Source of the DNA: Stenotrophomonas sp. ISL-67
GTDB taxonomy: Bacteria > Pseudomonadota > Gammaproteobacteria > Xanthomonadales > Xanthomonadaceae
Assembly (NCBI RefSeq): GCF_018612915.1
Contig: NZ_JAGGRL010000004.1
Span: 1-64,000 of the forward strand
Length of the DNA: 64,000 bases
Reading direction: 5' to 3'
Program-made: the position numbers and the translations under genes
The notes under the pieces: generated by a model
Databases searched by the model: none
Told to the model about the DNA's origin: nothing
Seen by the model: the letters and a program-made list of their open reading frames with translations, nothing else
Shown here: positions 15,451-25,211 of the stretch, in pieces
How positions within the stretch are numbered: the stretch's first letter is position 1
Layout of the letters: each line of letters begins with the position of its first letter

Positions 15451-18400
15451 CTACAGCTGGCCGGTGCCGGCGTGCTGCACGGTGCCTGCGGTGTTGTCCA
15501 GCGTGGTGGCCTGCAGCCGCAGGTCGCCGTTGCTGGCCACGGTGCCGCCGGCGTTGTCGAGCTGGTTGGCCTGGATGCGGCTGGCGGCGGTGCCGCTGGC
15601 CACGATGGTGCCGTCGCGGTTGTCGAGGTGGCTGGTCTTGAGGTCAACCCGGTCGGCACCCAGGGTGCCCTCGCGGTGGTCGAAGGTGTTGGCCTGGAGG
15701 GTCAGCGCGCCCTTGCTGACCAGGGTGCCCTTGCTGCCGTCGAGGCGGTCGACGTCGATCTGCAGACCGCCGCTGCCGGCGTGACTGAGGGTGCCGGCGC
15801 TGTTGTCCAGCCGCGCGGCATGGATATCGAGCGTGTCGCCATTGCTGGCGATCGTGCCTTCGGCGCTGTCCAGCGTACCGACAACATCCAGCGTGCTGTT
15901 CTCGCTGCCGGCTGCGCTCAGGCTGCCCTTGCGGTTGTCGACGCTGCCGGCCTGCAGCGCGATCGCGCCGTTGCTGGCGATGCTGCCGCCGTGGTTGTCC
16001 AGCGCGCCGCTCACGCGCAGGTCGAGCACGTCCGTACCCGTGGCGCTGAGCGTGCCGCCGGCGGTGGACAGCGCATCGGCGGTCACGCCGATGCGCTCGG
16101 CCTGGGTGGTGCTGCCAGCGCCCAGTGCCAGGTTACCGCCCTGCAGCTGCAGTTCGGCCAGGCTGAGGATGCGGCCGCCGGTCCCCTGCAGGGTGTCCGC
16201 GCGGATCTGCAGCAGGCCATCGCCAGCGTGTTCGATGGCGCCGGCGCGGTTGTCCAGGCTGCCGGCAACCACCCACATGTCACCACTGCCGACGATACGG
16301 CCGCCGGCATTGTTCAACGCGTCAGCATCAATACTGACCTGCTGTGCCGAGATGACACCGCTGCTGACATCGAGTTGGCCACCGGACAAGGCCAGCGCAC
16401 CCGCGCTGAGCAGCTGTCCCTTCGCACCGCTGAGGGTGGCGGCGTGTACCTGCAGGGTGCCGTCGCCCGCTTGCTGGATCAGACCCTGCGCGTTGCCCAG
16501 TGCCTCGGCGGACAGCGTGAGGTCGCCATTGGCGGCGATGGTGCCGCCGCCGTTGTCCAACTGCGTGGCGCGGATGACGCTGCCCGCCGTACCCAACGAC
16601 AGCAGGCTGCCACCGCGGTTGTCGACAGAATCGGCCAGGATCTGGAAACGCGATGCGCTCAGCGCCCCGCCGCGCAGGTCCAGCGTACTGCCCGACCACT
16701 CCAGCGCCCCTGCGGTGTTCAGGCTGCCGGCCGCGCCGGTCCAGGCGCCGCTGGAGAGCAGCATGCCGCCGATGCCGGCGTGCTCGATGCGTCCTTCGGC
16801 GTTGCTGACACTGCCGGCATTGAGGAGCAGGCGCTCGGCGTTGGTGCTGAGCAGGCCGTTATCGTTCTGCAGGGCATCGCGGATTGTCCATGACGCGGTG
16901 CCGGTGCCGCCATGCAGGAACTGGCCGCCCCGGTTGTCCAGCGATTGTGCGTCCAGCCGCAGCACGCCGGCCACGCTGAGGCTGCCCTGCTGGTTGGAAA
17001 GCGCACCCAGCTGCAACGCCACGTTGCCGTGCACCTGCAGCGTGCCGGCGTCGTTGCGCAGGTCGCCGGCCAGATCCAGGGCCTGCACGCCGATGCGACC
17101 GCCGGTATTGTCCAGCCCGTTGCCGAGCTGCAGAGACACCGTGCCGCCATTGCTGACCGTGCCGCCGTCGTTGTCGAGGCTACCCGCAATGTTCAGTGCG
17201 CCGTTGGCCAACAGCTCGACGGGGGTCTGCGGTTCGACCGGCGTGGTGCCGCCACCGGCTGAACCATTGCCCGTGCCCGGATCAGTCGCGCCCGAACCCG
17301 GCGTGGTCGGGGTGCCAGCGTCGCCGCCGCCCGCGTTGCCACCGCCGGAGGCCAACGCGTCCAGCGCGCCGATACGGCCATCATTGCGGTTGGTCAGCGT
17401 AGTGGCGGTGATCGCCAGCGCCTGAACACCGGTTTGTTCAATGCTGCCGCTGTGGTTGCGCAGCGTGGCCGCGTCCACCTGCAGACGCTGGGCGTTGAGC
17501 GTGCCCGTGCTGTTGTCCACTGCACCCGGCGTTTTCAGCGTCAGCTCGCGCGTGGCCGCGATCGTGCCGGCGTTGACCACCCCGCCACTGGCATCAATGC
17601 GTACATCCTGCCTGGATTGCAGCGCGCCGGTGTTTTCCAGCCGGCCGTCGACGGTGACCACCAGCTCACCGGCCTGCGCGCCGAGCGTGCCGGCGTTGCG
17701 CATGCCCACGCCCTGCTCGTTGCCGACCAGCCAGATGCGATTGGCATACATGCCGCCCAGCGCGCCGACGTCGAGCGCGAAGGTCGGCGCAGCGCTGTCG
17801 GCAGCCTGCCGAGTGACGCTGGCATGGTCGGCACGGACCACGTTGTTGCCCAGGCTGGCCTGCAGCTGGTTCGCCCAGATGCCGGCATTGACCTGCAGCG
17901 AGCGGGTGATGATGTCGGTGTAATCGGTGCGGCTGGCATCCAGGCCGGCACCGGCGATGCGGATTTCGCCACCGGCTACCCGGTAGCCCTCCAGGGCACC
18001 GTTGCTGACGATCGGCGTGCCGGTGGTCAGGGTGACGCGGCTGGCGTTGATGAAGCCGGCGCCGTCGACCTGGATGCCGGCCGGGTTGGCGATGATCACC
18101 TGCGCGCGCGCACCGGCCACTTCGACGTAGCCGTTGAGCTGGCTGGGGTTGCTGCCGTTGACTTCGTTGAGGATGACGCGCGCGGTGCCATTGGCCAACC
18201 ACGGGTTGCCCTGTACCCAGCCGCCCACCTGGGTCTGCACGTCGGTGCGGGAATTGTTGAGGACGGCGCCCTGGCTGCCGACGTCGAACTGCTGGTACTG
18301 GTTGCGCGACACGCCGGCGGCGCTGGGCGTAGTGATGTTGACCTGCGGCGAGCCGTTGGCCGAGCTGACCACGGTGGGACGCTGATCCGCCGGTGCGTTG

Positions 18401-18627
18401 CGGTCGACGATGATGCGGCCGGCATTGGGTGACGGTTGCGCCGACAGCGGCTGCACCACGCCTACCCAGCCCAACGCCAGCCACAGCGCGAAGCTGATCG
18501 GTCGCAGCGTGCCCAGGCTGGCACCGCCGCGCGCATCGCAACCGCCACGGGGGGCCTTGACCAGCTCGGAGGCGACCTGCATGACACCCAGCGTGCGGTT
18601 GAAGACCAGACGGTAGACTCGATTCAC
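15451..18627 (-). CDS. cdiA: CdiA N-terminal fragment ending at the amber codon (1,058 aa)
   Basis: This is what would be made without readthrough. It starts at GTG 18627 with AAGGAAG seven bases upstream; the first residues NRVYRLVFNRTLG are the extended signal-peptide region of TPS exoproteins, and cleavage is likely near QPLSA. The TPS domain follows, with NPWL (about 141) and ANPAGI (about 180) at the positions of the conserved NPNL and NPNG motifs needed for recognition by CdiB. Repeat units of the LDNxGG type begin after about residue 330. The fragment keeps secretion and some filament but lacks VENN and toxin. Confidence 0.75.
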   Translation of the reverse strand: MNRVYRLVFNRTLGVMQVASELVKAPRGGCDARGGASLGTLRPISFALWLALGWVGVVQPLSAQPSPNAGRIIVDRNAPADQRPTVVSSANGSPQVNITTPSAAGVSRNQYQQFDVGSQGAVLNNSRTDVQTQVGGWVQGNPWLANGTARVILNEVNGSNPSQLNGYVEVAGARAQVIIANPAGIQVDGAGFINASRVTLTTGTPIVSNGALEGYRVAGGEIRIAGAGLDASRTDYTDIITRSLQVNAGIWANQLQASLGNNVVRADHASVTRQAADSAAPTFALDVGALGGMYANRIWLVGNEQGVGMRNAGTLGAQAGELVVTVDGRLENTGALQSRQDVRIDASGGVVNAGTIAATRELTLKTPGAVDNSTGTLNAQRLQVDAATLRNHSGSIEQTGVQALAITATTLTNRNDGRIGALDALASGGGNAGGGDAGTPTTPGSGATDPGTGNGSAGGGTTPVEPQTPVELLANGALNIAGSLDNDGGTVSNGGTVSLQLGNGLDNTGGRIGVQALDLAGDLRNDAGTLQVHGNVALQLGALSNQQGSLSVAGVLRLDAQSLDNRGGQFLHGGTGTASWTIRDALQNDNGLLSTNAERLLLNAGSVSNAEGRIEHAGIGGMLLSSGAWTGAAGSLNTAGALEWSGSTLDLRGGALSASRFQILADSVDNRGGSLLSLGTAGSVIRATQLDNGGGTIAANGDLTLSAEALGNAQGLIQQAGDGTLQVHAATLSGAKGQLLSAGALALSGGQLDVSSGVISAQQVSIDADALNNAGGRIVGSGDMWVVAGSLDNRAGAIEHAGDGLLQIRADTLQGTGGRILSLAELQLQGGNLALGAGSTTQAERIGVTADALSTAGGTLSATGTDVLDLRVSGALDNHGGSIASNGAIALQAGSVDNRKGSLSAAGSENSTLDVVGTLDSAEGTIASNGDTLDIHAARLDNSAGTLSHAGSGGLQIDVDRLDGSKGTLVSKGALTLQANTFDHREGTLGADRVDLKTSHLDNRDGTIVASGTAASRIQANQLDNAGGTVASNGDLRLQATTLDNTAGTVQHAGTGQL

Positions 18628-18697
18628 GGCGTTGCTTCCTTTCAAAGCGGTGTGGGGTGCGTGCACCCGGCAGGCGCGCGCGGCCTTGCAGCTGGCG

Positions 18698-20422
18698 TTA
18701 GAACGACACGCCGAGGTTCATGCCAAAGGTGGTGTAGGCGGTCTGGAAGCCATCGGGCTTGTGCAGCGGGCTGCCCACGAAACCTTCCCATTGCAGGTGG
18801 CGGGTGCCGCCGCGCAGGCCCAGCGCCATGCCGGTCAGGCGGTCGCCCAGCAGCCATTGAGTGGACGGGCCGCTGACCTTGCCATGGTCGACGGCCACAT
18901 AGCTTTCGACGCTGCCGCCGAGCGCGAACGCCAGTTCGTTGCGCAACAGCCAGCCGCGCTCGCCGGTGAGCGAGACTTCCCCGTCGAAGCCGCGCACGGT
19001 GTAGCGGCCACCGATGGAGAAGCGGTCCTGCGGCACCAGCCGCGAGCGATTCCACTGCGCGCGCCAGCTGCCGGTGTAGCGCAGCGCCTGTTTTCCCCAT
19101 TGCATCGGCACGGTCAGCTGCGCGTCGGCAGTGAATATCCTGCCGTGCGCAGTGCCTTCGCCGAAGCCCTCTTCGGGCGCCTGCAGCGCGCCAAACGCGC
19201 CGGTGCCGCGACGGTAGGCCAGGTTCGCGTCCACGGTGGCCCTGCCGATGAAATGGCGATGGGCCAGGCCCAGTTCCCAGCCGGCCATGCGGCGGCGCTG
19301 CACCAGAATTTCGGTGTCATCGATGAAGTTGTCCGATTCGCGGTACCAGCCGCGCGCATGCATGCTGGTTTTGGCGTGCGCATTGCGGAACAGCATGCGC
19401 GTGAGGCGCAGTTCGGCATTGCGGCTGGAGCCGCTGTACTCGTAGGTTTCGAACGCGCCGGCCACGGTCTGCTGGTAGTCGTACTCGCTGGCGTTGGCAC
19501 CCAGCAGCCACCAGCCCATCGGCACGCTGTAGTGCGCGGCCCAGCTGTCGGTGCCGCGGGCGCTGCCGTTGAGCACCGACTTGCCTGCGTTGAAGTAGAA
19601 CAGGTCGCTCAGGCCGGCCAGGTTGTCCAGCGACAGCGTGGCGCCGGCCTGCAGCTTGCCGGTGGAGGTGCTGCCGGCGTCGTCCAGGGTCAGGTTCAGG
19701 CGCGCCGGAGAACGCTGGCTCCAGCTGATCACCAGGTCGCTTTCGCCGGGCCTTGCCTGGGCGCTGTCCTGCGGCGGCGCGATCTGGATGTCGACCGAGG
19801 CAGTGGGCACGCGCTGCAGGTTTTCCAGCGCCTGTTCGATGTCGCGCAGGTTGAGCAGGTCGCCGGAACCCACCGACAGTGCGTTCCACAGCGCGGGTGT
19901 GCGGCCTTCGCCATTGGCAAAGCGCAGCGCATGGATGCGGCCGGGCACCACGGTGAGGGTCAAGGTGCCGGTCTTGAGGTCCTGCGGGGCGGCGAGGATA
20001 CGGGTGGTGACGAAGCCGCGCGCAATGATGACGTTCTGCACGCGCTTCATCACGATGTCCACCCCGCCGGTGCCCAGGCAGCGGCCGCTGGCCGGATCAT
20101 GCTTGGGGTCGGCGGCCTTCAGCGCCCAGCGAAAGCGTTCGGCCAGTTCGCCGTCGAGCGCGATGCGGTTGATGGTGAAGCAGGGCGATTCGTCGACGGG
20201 CAGGCGTCCCACCGCTTCCTCCGGCGCGGCCTGCAAGCGCACGTCGGTGGTGGTTTCCTGCTGCTCGCGCAGGACCCGCTCGCGCTCCTGCTGGCGCAGC
20301 AGCTCCTGGTCCGATGGCGTGGCCACCTGTGCGCCCACGGCGACGGGCATGCAGGCGATGGCAGCAGCCATGGCCAACCGCCAGCGCAGCGCATGGCTGC
20401 GTTCGAAACGTTTGTGTTGCAC
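18698..20422 (-). CDS. cdiB: Two-partner secretion transporter CdiB (TpsB/ShlB family)
   Basis: Outer-membrane Omp85-type pore that exports CdiA. The 574-residue product has a signal peptide ending near AVGAQ, a Gln/Glu-rich helical stretch (QELLRQQERERVLREQQ), a POTRA region (about 75-225, with ESPCFTINRIAL and GFVTTRILAAPQDL), then a beta-barrel. The conserved YTVRGFDGE motif near residue 473, which plugs the channel, and the terminal aromatic LGVSF are present. GTG 20422 has AAGGAAG eight bases upstream. The frame is intact. cdiA begins 70 bases downstream, so the genes should form one transcript. Confidence 0.92.
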   Translation of the reverse strand: MQHKRFERSHALRWRLAMAAAIACMPVAVGAQVATPSDQELLRQQERERVLREQQETTTDVRLQAAPEEAVGRLPVDESPCFTINRIALDGELAERFRWALKAADPKHDPASGRCLGTGGVDIVMKRVQNVIIARGFVTTRILAAPQDLKTGTLTLTVVPGRIHALRFANGEGRTPALWNALSVGSGDLLNLRDIEQALENLQRVPTASVDIQIAPPQDSAQARPGESDLVISWSQRSPARLNLTLDDAGSTSTGKLQAGATLSLDNLAGLSDLFYFNAGKSVLNGSARGTDSWAAHYSVPMGWWLLGANASEYDYQQTVAGAFETYEYSGSSRNAELRLTRMLFRNAHAKTSMHARGWYRESDNFIDDTEILVQRRRMAGWELGLAHRHFIGRATVDANLAYRRGTGAFGALQAPEEGFGEGTAHGRIFTADAQLTVPMQWGKQALRYTGSWRAQWNRSRLVPQDRFSIGGRYTVRGFDGEVSLTGERGWLLRNELAFALGGSVESYVAVDHGKVSGPSTQWLLGDRLTGMALGLRGGTRHLQWEGFVGSPLHKPDGFQTAYTTFGMNLGVSF

Positions 20423-20619
20423 TTGTTCGCTCTTCCTTGAGAAAGAATCCCTGGCATGCGCCGACCAACGTGGCTGCCGACGGAGAACATTAAGGGAATG
20501 GCAAGCTACGAAACAGTGCCCAACACGACAATGTGCAGGACCTCATGAGCAGCTTCGGGGCGAAAGTGTGACTCAGATCCAGCCCATTACCCGGCTTGGC
20601 GAACCGGGCCTCGGGGCAA

Positions 20620-20650
20620 GAAAAAGCCGGCGGCCCTGGGGCCGCCGGCA
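20620..20650 (-). terminator. Rho-independent terminator after amtB
   Basis: Read on the minus strand, GCCGGCGGCC and GGCCGCCGGC form a near-perfect 10-bp GC stem followed by TTTTTC. It lies about 60 bases past the amtB stop and before the cdiB start region, insulating cdiBAI from the nitrogen operon. Confidence 0.85.
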
Positions 20651-20712
20651 GTGAGGTCAAGCGTCAGTGTCCGCTACGGCAGAGGCAGAAGCGCGGAAAA
20701 GTGTGATGCCGA

Positions 20713-22149
20713 TCAGACCTCGTACGCCGATTCACCATGCGAGGTGACATCCAGGCCGGTACGCTCGGCTTCCTCGGTCACCCGCAGGCCGAACACCAGG
20801 CGCACCACCAGCAGGATGACCACGGTGACCACGGCGCACCACACGATGGTGAAGCCAACGCTGACCAGCTGCACCCATACCTGGTGGCCAATATCGAGGT
20901 CCGCCTTGGTGCCGCCCAGCGACTGCGCGCTGAACACACCGGTGAGCAGGGCGCCGACGATGCCGCCCACGCCATGCACACCGAACACATCGGCGGTGTC
21001 ATCGACCTTGAGCAGGCGCTTGAGACCGGTGACGCCCCACACGCAGACCGCGCCGGTGACCAGACCGATCACGATCGCCCCCAGCGGGCCGACGGTGCCG
21101 CAGGCCGGGGTGATGCCGACCAGGCCGGCAACCGCACCGGACGCTGCGCCCAGCGCCGACGGCTTGCCCTTGCTCACTGCTTCGACCAACGTCCAGCCCA
21201 GCACCGCTGCGGCGGTGGCGAGGAGGGTGTTGATGAAGGCCAGCGAGGCCACGGTGTCGGCAGCGGCGGCCGAGCCGGCGTTGAAGCCGAACCAGCCCAC
21301 CCACAACAGCATCGCGCCGATGTAGGTGAACGGCACGTTGTGCGGCTTCAGTGCGGTCTGGCCGTAACCGATGCGCTTGCCGACAAAGTACGCGGCAACA
21401 AGACCGGCCACGCCCGCGTTGATGTGCACCACGGTGCCACCAGCGAAGTCGATCGCGCCCATCGCGCCGAGGAAACCGCCGCCCCACACGATGTGGGCCA
21501 TCGGGATGTAGCTGAGGGTGAACCACAGCGCCGAGAACAACAGCACCGCCTTGAACTTGATGCGTTCGGCGAACGCGCCGACGATCAGCGCGGTGGTGAT
21601 GCCGGCGAAGGTGGACTGGAAGGCGACGAACAAATAATCCGGCAGGCCCTGGATCGGGGTGTTGCCGACCGAATCCGGGGTGAAGCCCTTGAGGAAGGCG
21701 AACTGGGTGAACGAGCCGAAGAACGGGTTGCCTTCGCTGAACACCGCGCTGTAGCCGTAGGCCACCCACAGCATCAGCACCAGCGAGAACACCACCACGA
21801 TCTGGCTGAGCACCGAGAGCACGTTTTTGGAGCGAACCAGGCCGCCGTAGAACAGCGCAAGGCCCGGCACCACCATCAGCAACACCAGCAGGGTGGAGGT
21901 GAGCATCCAGGCGACATCGCCGCGGTCGTACGCGGGGGCGGCCTCTGCTTCGGCCACTGCCGGCGCAGGCGCGGCGGTTTCCGGCGTGGGCAGCGGTTCA
22001 ACCGCCACCGTTTCCGACGGCGCCGGGCTGACCTGGGCCTGGGCATGCGCGGTGCCGGAGAAGGCACCCACGGCCAACGCGCTGAACAACATCAACAGGC
22101 ACACCGCGTGGAACCGGGCTTGCCACCCGGTGAACAAGGAAGTCTTCAT
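20713..22149 (-). CDS. amtB: Ammonium transporter AmtB
   Basis: Conducts ammonium into the cell and is gated by the PII protein encoded just upstream. The 478 residues begin with a cleavable signal (GTAHAQ), then an Ala/Pro-rich segment, then about eleven membrane helices. Signatures include FYGGLVRSKNVLSVL, HIVWGGGFLGAMGAIDFAGGTVVHINAGVAGLVAA (family signature area containing one of the twin pore histidines) and GVHGVGGIVGALLTG (second conserved His). It starts 18 bases after glnK; the glnK-amtB pair is conserved across bacteria. A strong terminator follows. Confidence 0.95.
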   Translation of the reverse strand: MKTSLFTGWQARFHAVCLLMLFSALAVGAFSGTAHAQAQVSPAPSETVAVEPLPTPETAAPAPAVAEAEAAPAYDRGDVAWMLTSTLLVLLMVVPGLALFYGGLVRSKNVLSVLSQIVVVFSLVLMLWVAYGYSAVFSEGNPFFGSFTQFAFLKGFTPDSVGNTPIQGLPDYLFVAFQSTFAGITTALIVGAFAERIKFKAVLLFSALWFTLSYIPMAHIVWGGGFLGAMGAIDFAGGTVVHINAGVAGLVAAYFVGKRIGYGQTALKPHNVPFTYIGAMLLWVGWFGFNAGSAAAADTVASLAFINTLLATAAAVLGWTLVEAVSKGKPSALGAASGAVAGLVGITPACGTVGPLGAIVIGLVTGAVCVWGVTGLKRLLKVDDTADVFGVHGVGGIVGALLTGVFSAQSLGGTKADLDIGHQVWVQLVSVGFTIVWCAVVTVVILLVVRLVFGLRVTEEAERTGLDVTSHGESAYEV

Positions 22150-22167
22150 TGTGGGCTCCGAGTGGGG

Positions 22168-22560
<393 letters not shown>

Positions 22561-22695
22561 TCAACCGGCGGCCACTCGCAGCCGACCAGAGATCGGCTCA
22601 ACCGCGTGGTGGCTCCCCAGCCTTGGCGCGGTGCTGCAGAAGCGGTGGCGATGACGAAGGTGGGAGGGAAGTCCTTCGGCATCGCCACCTGTTGC

Positions 22696-24105
22696 TCAGT
22701 TGGCGTAGTACATCTGGTACTCGAGCGGGTGCGTGGCGGCGCGGAAGCGGGTGACTTCCTGCATCTTCAGCGCGATGTAGCCATCGATGAAGTCGTCGGT
22801 CATCACGCCACCGGCCTTGAGGAACTCACGGTCCTTGTCCAGCGCTTCCAGGGCCTGGTCCAGGCTGGAGCACACCTGCGGAATCAGCTTCTCTTCTTCC
22901 GGCGGCAGGTCGTACAGGTCCTTGTCGCTCGGCGCGCCCGGGTCGATCTGGTTCTTGATGCCGTCCAGGCCAGCCATCATCAGCACGGTGAAGGTCAGGT
23001 AGCCGGACTGGATCGGATCGGGGAAGCGCATTTCAATGCGGCGCGCCTTCGGGTTGGACACCCACGGAATGCGGCACGAGGCCGAGCGGTTGCGGGCGGA
23101 ATAGGCCAGCATGACCGGGGCTTCGAAGCCCGGCACCAGGCGCTTGTAGCTGTTGGTGCCTGCGTTGGCGAAGGCGTTGATGGCCTTGGCGTGCTTGAAG
23201 ATGCCGCCGATGTACCACAGCGCCAGCTGGCTCAGGCCGCCGTAGCCGTCGCCGGAGAACAGGTTGGTGCCGCCCTTGGACAGCGACTGGTGCACGTGCA
23301 TGCCGCTGCCGTTGTCGCCGACGATCGGCTTGGGCATGAAGGTGGCGGTCTTGCCGTTGCGGTGGGCAACGTTCTTGATGACGTGCTTCATGCGCAGCAG
23401 TTCGTCGGCCTTCTGCACCAGGGTGCTGAACTTGGTGCCGATTTCGCACTGGCCGGCGGTGGCCACTTCGTGGTGCTGCACTTCGACTTCGATGCCGACC
23501 TGTTCCAGCGTCTTGCACATTTCAGCACGCAGGTCGTGCAGCGAGTCGGTCGGCGGAACCGGGAAGTAACCGCCCTTCACTGCCGGACGGTAGCCGCTGT
23601 TGGCGCCGTCGAACTTGTCGCCGGTGCTCCACGCCGCTTCTTCCGAATCGATCTTGAAGAAGGTGTTGCCCATGTCGTTGGCGAAACGGACCGAATCAAA
23701 GATGAAGAACTCCGGCTCCGGGCCGAAGAAGGCCTGCTCGGCGATGCCGGAGGACTTCAGGTAGGCTTCGGCGCGCTTGGCGATGCCGCGCGGGCAACGG
23801 CCGTACGGCTGCATGGTGGCCGGATCGAGGATGTCGCAGCTGATCACCAGGGTCGGGTCGGCGTAGAACGGATCGATGTAGGCGCTGGCCGGGTCGGGCA
23901 GCAGGACCATGTCCGATTCATTGATGCCCTTCCAGCCGGCGATCGAGCTGCCGTCGAACATCTTGCCTTCTTCAAACAGCGACGGTTCCACGATGCTGAC
24001 CGGGAAGGTGACGTGCTGCTCGATACCGCGCATGTCGACGAAACGCAGGTCGATGAACTCGATCTGGTTGTCCTTGATCAGCTTCTCAACGTTTTCCACG
24101 GACAT
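22696..24105 (-). CDS. glnA: Glutamine synthetase type I
   Basis: Makes glutamine from glutamate, ammonia and ATP; a cytoplasmic dodecamer. The 469 residues include [20 protein letters not shown] (metal-binding glutamates), [11 protein letters not shown] (active-site loop), [11 protein letters not shown] and [20 protein letters not shown]. The adenylylation site NLYDLPPEE of other enzymes appears as DLYDLPPEE with the tyrosine at residue 398, so control by GlnE is expected. A sigma-54 promoter and two NtrC-type boxes lie upstream (24145-24269), implying induction under nitrogen limitation. Confidence 0.97.
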   Translation of the reverse strand: MSVENVEKLIKDNQIEFIDLRFVDMRGIEQHVTFPVSIVEPSLFEEGKMFDGSSIAGWKGINESDMVLLPDPASAYIDPFYADPTLVISCDILDPATMQPYGRCPRGIAKRAEAYLKSSGIAEQAFFGPEPEFFIFDSVRFANDMGNTFFKIDSEEAAWSTGDKFDGANSGYRPAVKGGYFPVPPTDSLHDLRAEMCKTLEQVGIEVEVQHHEVATAGQCEIGTKFSTLVQKADELLRMKHVIKNVAHRNGKTATFMPKPIVGDNGSGMHVHQSLSKGGTNLFSGDGYGGLSQLALWYIGGIFKHAKAINAFANAGTNSYKRLVPGFEAPVMLAYSARNRSASCRIPWVSNPKARRIEMRFPDPIQSGYLTFTVLMMAGLDGIKNQIDPGAPSDKDLYDLPPEEEKLIPQVCSSLDQALEALDKDREFLKAGGVMTDDFIDGYIALKMQEVTRFRAATHPLEYQMYYAN

Positions 24106-24144
24106 CGGTGAAACCTCAGATGGGTGATTGCCTGTGGGGATAGA

Positions 24145-24159
24145 GCAATCCCCGTGCCA
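24145..24159 (-). promoter_or_regulatory. Sigma-54 promoter of glnA
   Basis: On the minus strand the sequence reads TGGCAC-GGGGA-TTGC: consensus -24 element, five-base spacer, consensus -12 element. It lies about 40 bases upstream of the glnA ATG. RpoN-dependent transcription of glnA is well established in proteobacteria, and the match is essentially perfect. Confidence 0.92.
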
Positions 24160-24223
24160 ACTTTTTGCGGCGCACAAGTGGTTGATTTCACACGGCGCGC
24201 ACCCGGATGGGCGCTGAACGAGG

Positions 24224-24240
24224 CGCACCATTGCGGTGCA
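24224..24240. promoter_or_regulatory. NtrC-type binding site 1
   Basis: CGCACCATTGCGGTGCA is a 17-bp dyad matching the NtrC consensus TGCACCANNNTGGTGCA at nearly every conserved base. It is about 65 bp upstream of the sigma-54 promoter, a normal enhancer distance. Confidence 0.8.
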
Positions 24241-24252
24241 ACAGCCGCACCG

Positions 24253-24269
24253 TGCACACATTTGGTGCG
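24253..24269. promoter_or_regulatory. NtrC-type binding site 2
   Basis: TGCACACATTTGGTGCG is a second 17-bp dyad of the NtrC type, centred 29 bp (about three helical turns) from site 1. Two sites on one DNA face fit cooperative binding of NtrC oligomers. It is also close to the uppP start on the other strand. Confidence 0.75.
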
Positions 24270-24345
24270 GCGCGTGATGTTTTATGATCGGTGCCAGCCG
24301 GGCACAGCCCGGCCACCCATTTCCAGCCCGAGTTATTGCCTGCCG

Positions 24346-25140
24346 ATGTCCGACCTGCTCTCCGCCCTGTTGTTGGGCATCCTTGAAGGCCTTACCGAAT
24401 TCCTGCCGATTTCCAGCACGGGCCACCTGCTGATCGCCCAGCACTGGCTGGGCGCACGCTCGGACTTCTTCAACATCGTGATCCAGGCCGGTGCGATCCT
24501 GGCCATCACCCTGGTGTTCCGCCAGCGCCTGTGGTCGCTGGCCACCGGCCTGCACGACCGCGCCAACCGCGATTACGTACTCAAGCTGGGCACCGCGTTC
24601 CTGGTCACCGCCGTGGTCGGCCTGCCGGTGCGGCTGGCCGGCTGGGAACTGCCCGAAACGGTGACCCCGGTGGCCTGGGCGCTGATCATCGGCGGTATCT
24701 GGATGATCCTGGTGGAGATGCGTACCGCCAGGCTGCCCGACCGCGACGAGGTGACCTGGAAAGTGGCGGTGCTGGTCGGCCTGGCCCAGGTGGTGGCGGG
24801 CGTGTTCCCGGGTACCTCGCGTTCGGCGGCGGCGATCTTCATCGCCATGCTGTTCGGCCTGAGCCGGCGCGCGGCCGCGACTGAATTCGTGTTCCTGGTG
24901 GGCATTCCCACCATGTTCGCCGCCAGTGGCTACGCGTTCCTGGAACTGGCCAAGGGCGGCAAACTGGCCAGCGAGAACTGGACCGACGTGGGCGTGGCCT
25001 TCGTTGCCGCCGTCATCACCGGCTTCGTCGTAGTGAAGTGGCTGCTGGGCTATATCAAGGCGCACCGCTTCACCGCCTTTGCGTTCTACCGGATCGCGCT
25101 GGGCGCAGGCCTGCTGCTGTTCCTGCCTGCCGGCAACTGA
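24346..25140 (+). CDS. uppP: Undecaprenyl-diphosphate phosphatase
   Basis: Recycles the lipid carrier for cell-wall synthesis by dephosphorylating undecaprenyl pyrophosphate; its overproduction is linked to bacitracin resistance in the family. The 264-residue integral membrane protein carries the two BacA signatures [16 protein letters not shown] near the N-terminus and [11 protein letters not shown] mid-protein, and about eight hydrophobic helices. ATG 24346 gives [16 protein letters not shown], the normal family start. It is divergent from glnA across a 240-base region. Confidence 0.95.
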   Translation: MSDLLSALLLGILEGLTEFLPISSTGHLLIAQHWLGARSDFFNIVIQAGAILAITLVFRQRLWSLATGLHDRANRDYVLKLGTAFLVTAVVGLPVRLAGWELPETVTPVAWALIIGGIWMILVEMRTARLPDRDEVTWKVAVLVGLAQVVAGVFPGTSRSAAAIFIAMLFGLSRRAAATEFVFLVGIPTMFAASGYAFLELAKGGKLASENWTDVGVAFVAAVITGFVVVKWLLGYIKAHRFTAFAFYRIALGAGLLLFLPAGN

Positions 25141-25211
25141 ACGGCCAACCGCCGCTGCAACCCCACCGGGGGCGCTGCGGCGTTATTCCCCGGGTTCCCA
25201 AGGAGATGTCC

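Larger units (their letters stand above)
6208..18627 (-). pseudogene. cdiA: cdiA: giant CDI exoprotein/toxin gene interrupted by one in-frame TAG
   Basis: A single frame of 4,140 codons would encode a filamentous two-partner-secretion effector that carries a C-terminal toxin to neighbouring cells. In order: ESPR-type extended signal (residues 1 to about 63), TPS secretion domain, a Gly/Pro/Thr-rich linker near 427-470, a very long array of hemagglutinin repeats with LDNxxG units, a Gln/Gly/Ala-rich linker near 2050-2110 followed by a non-repeat block, more repeats, the VENN pre-toxin motif at 3729-3732 and a nuclease-like tail. The only lesion is TAG at 15451-15453 (codon 1059); no frameshift is seen. 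Sister repeats read GLQID or LLQIR there, so the parent codon was probably CAG. It lies downstream of cdiB and upstream of cdiI. Confidence 0.85.

Noticed and set aside
8152-17425. Very long open frames on the plus strand opposite cdiA, including ones of about 1,060-1,090 codons
   Set aside because: They mirror the repetitive GC-rich cdiA coding sequence, show Val/Gly/Ala-rich content without domains, and lack ribosome sites; they are shadows of the minus-strand gene.
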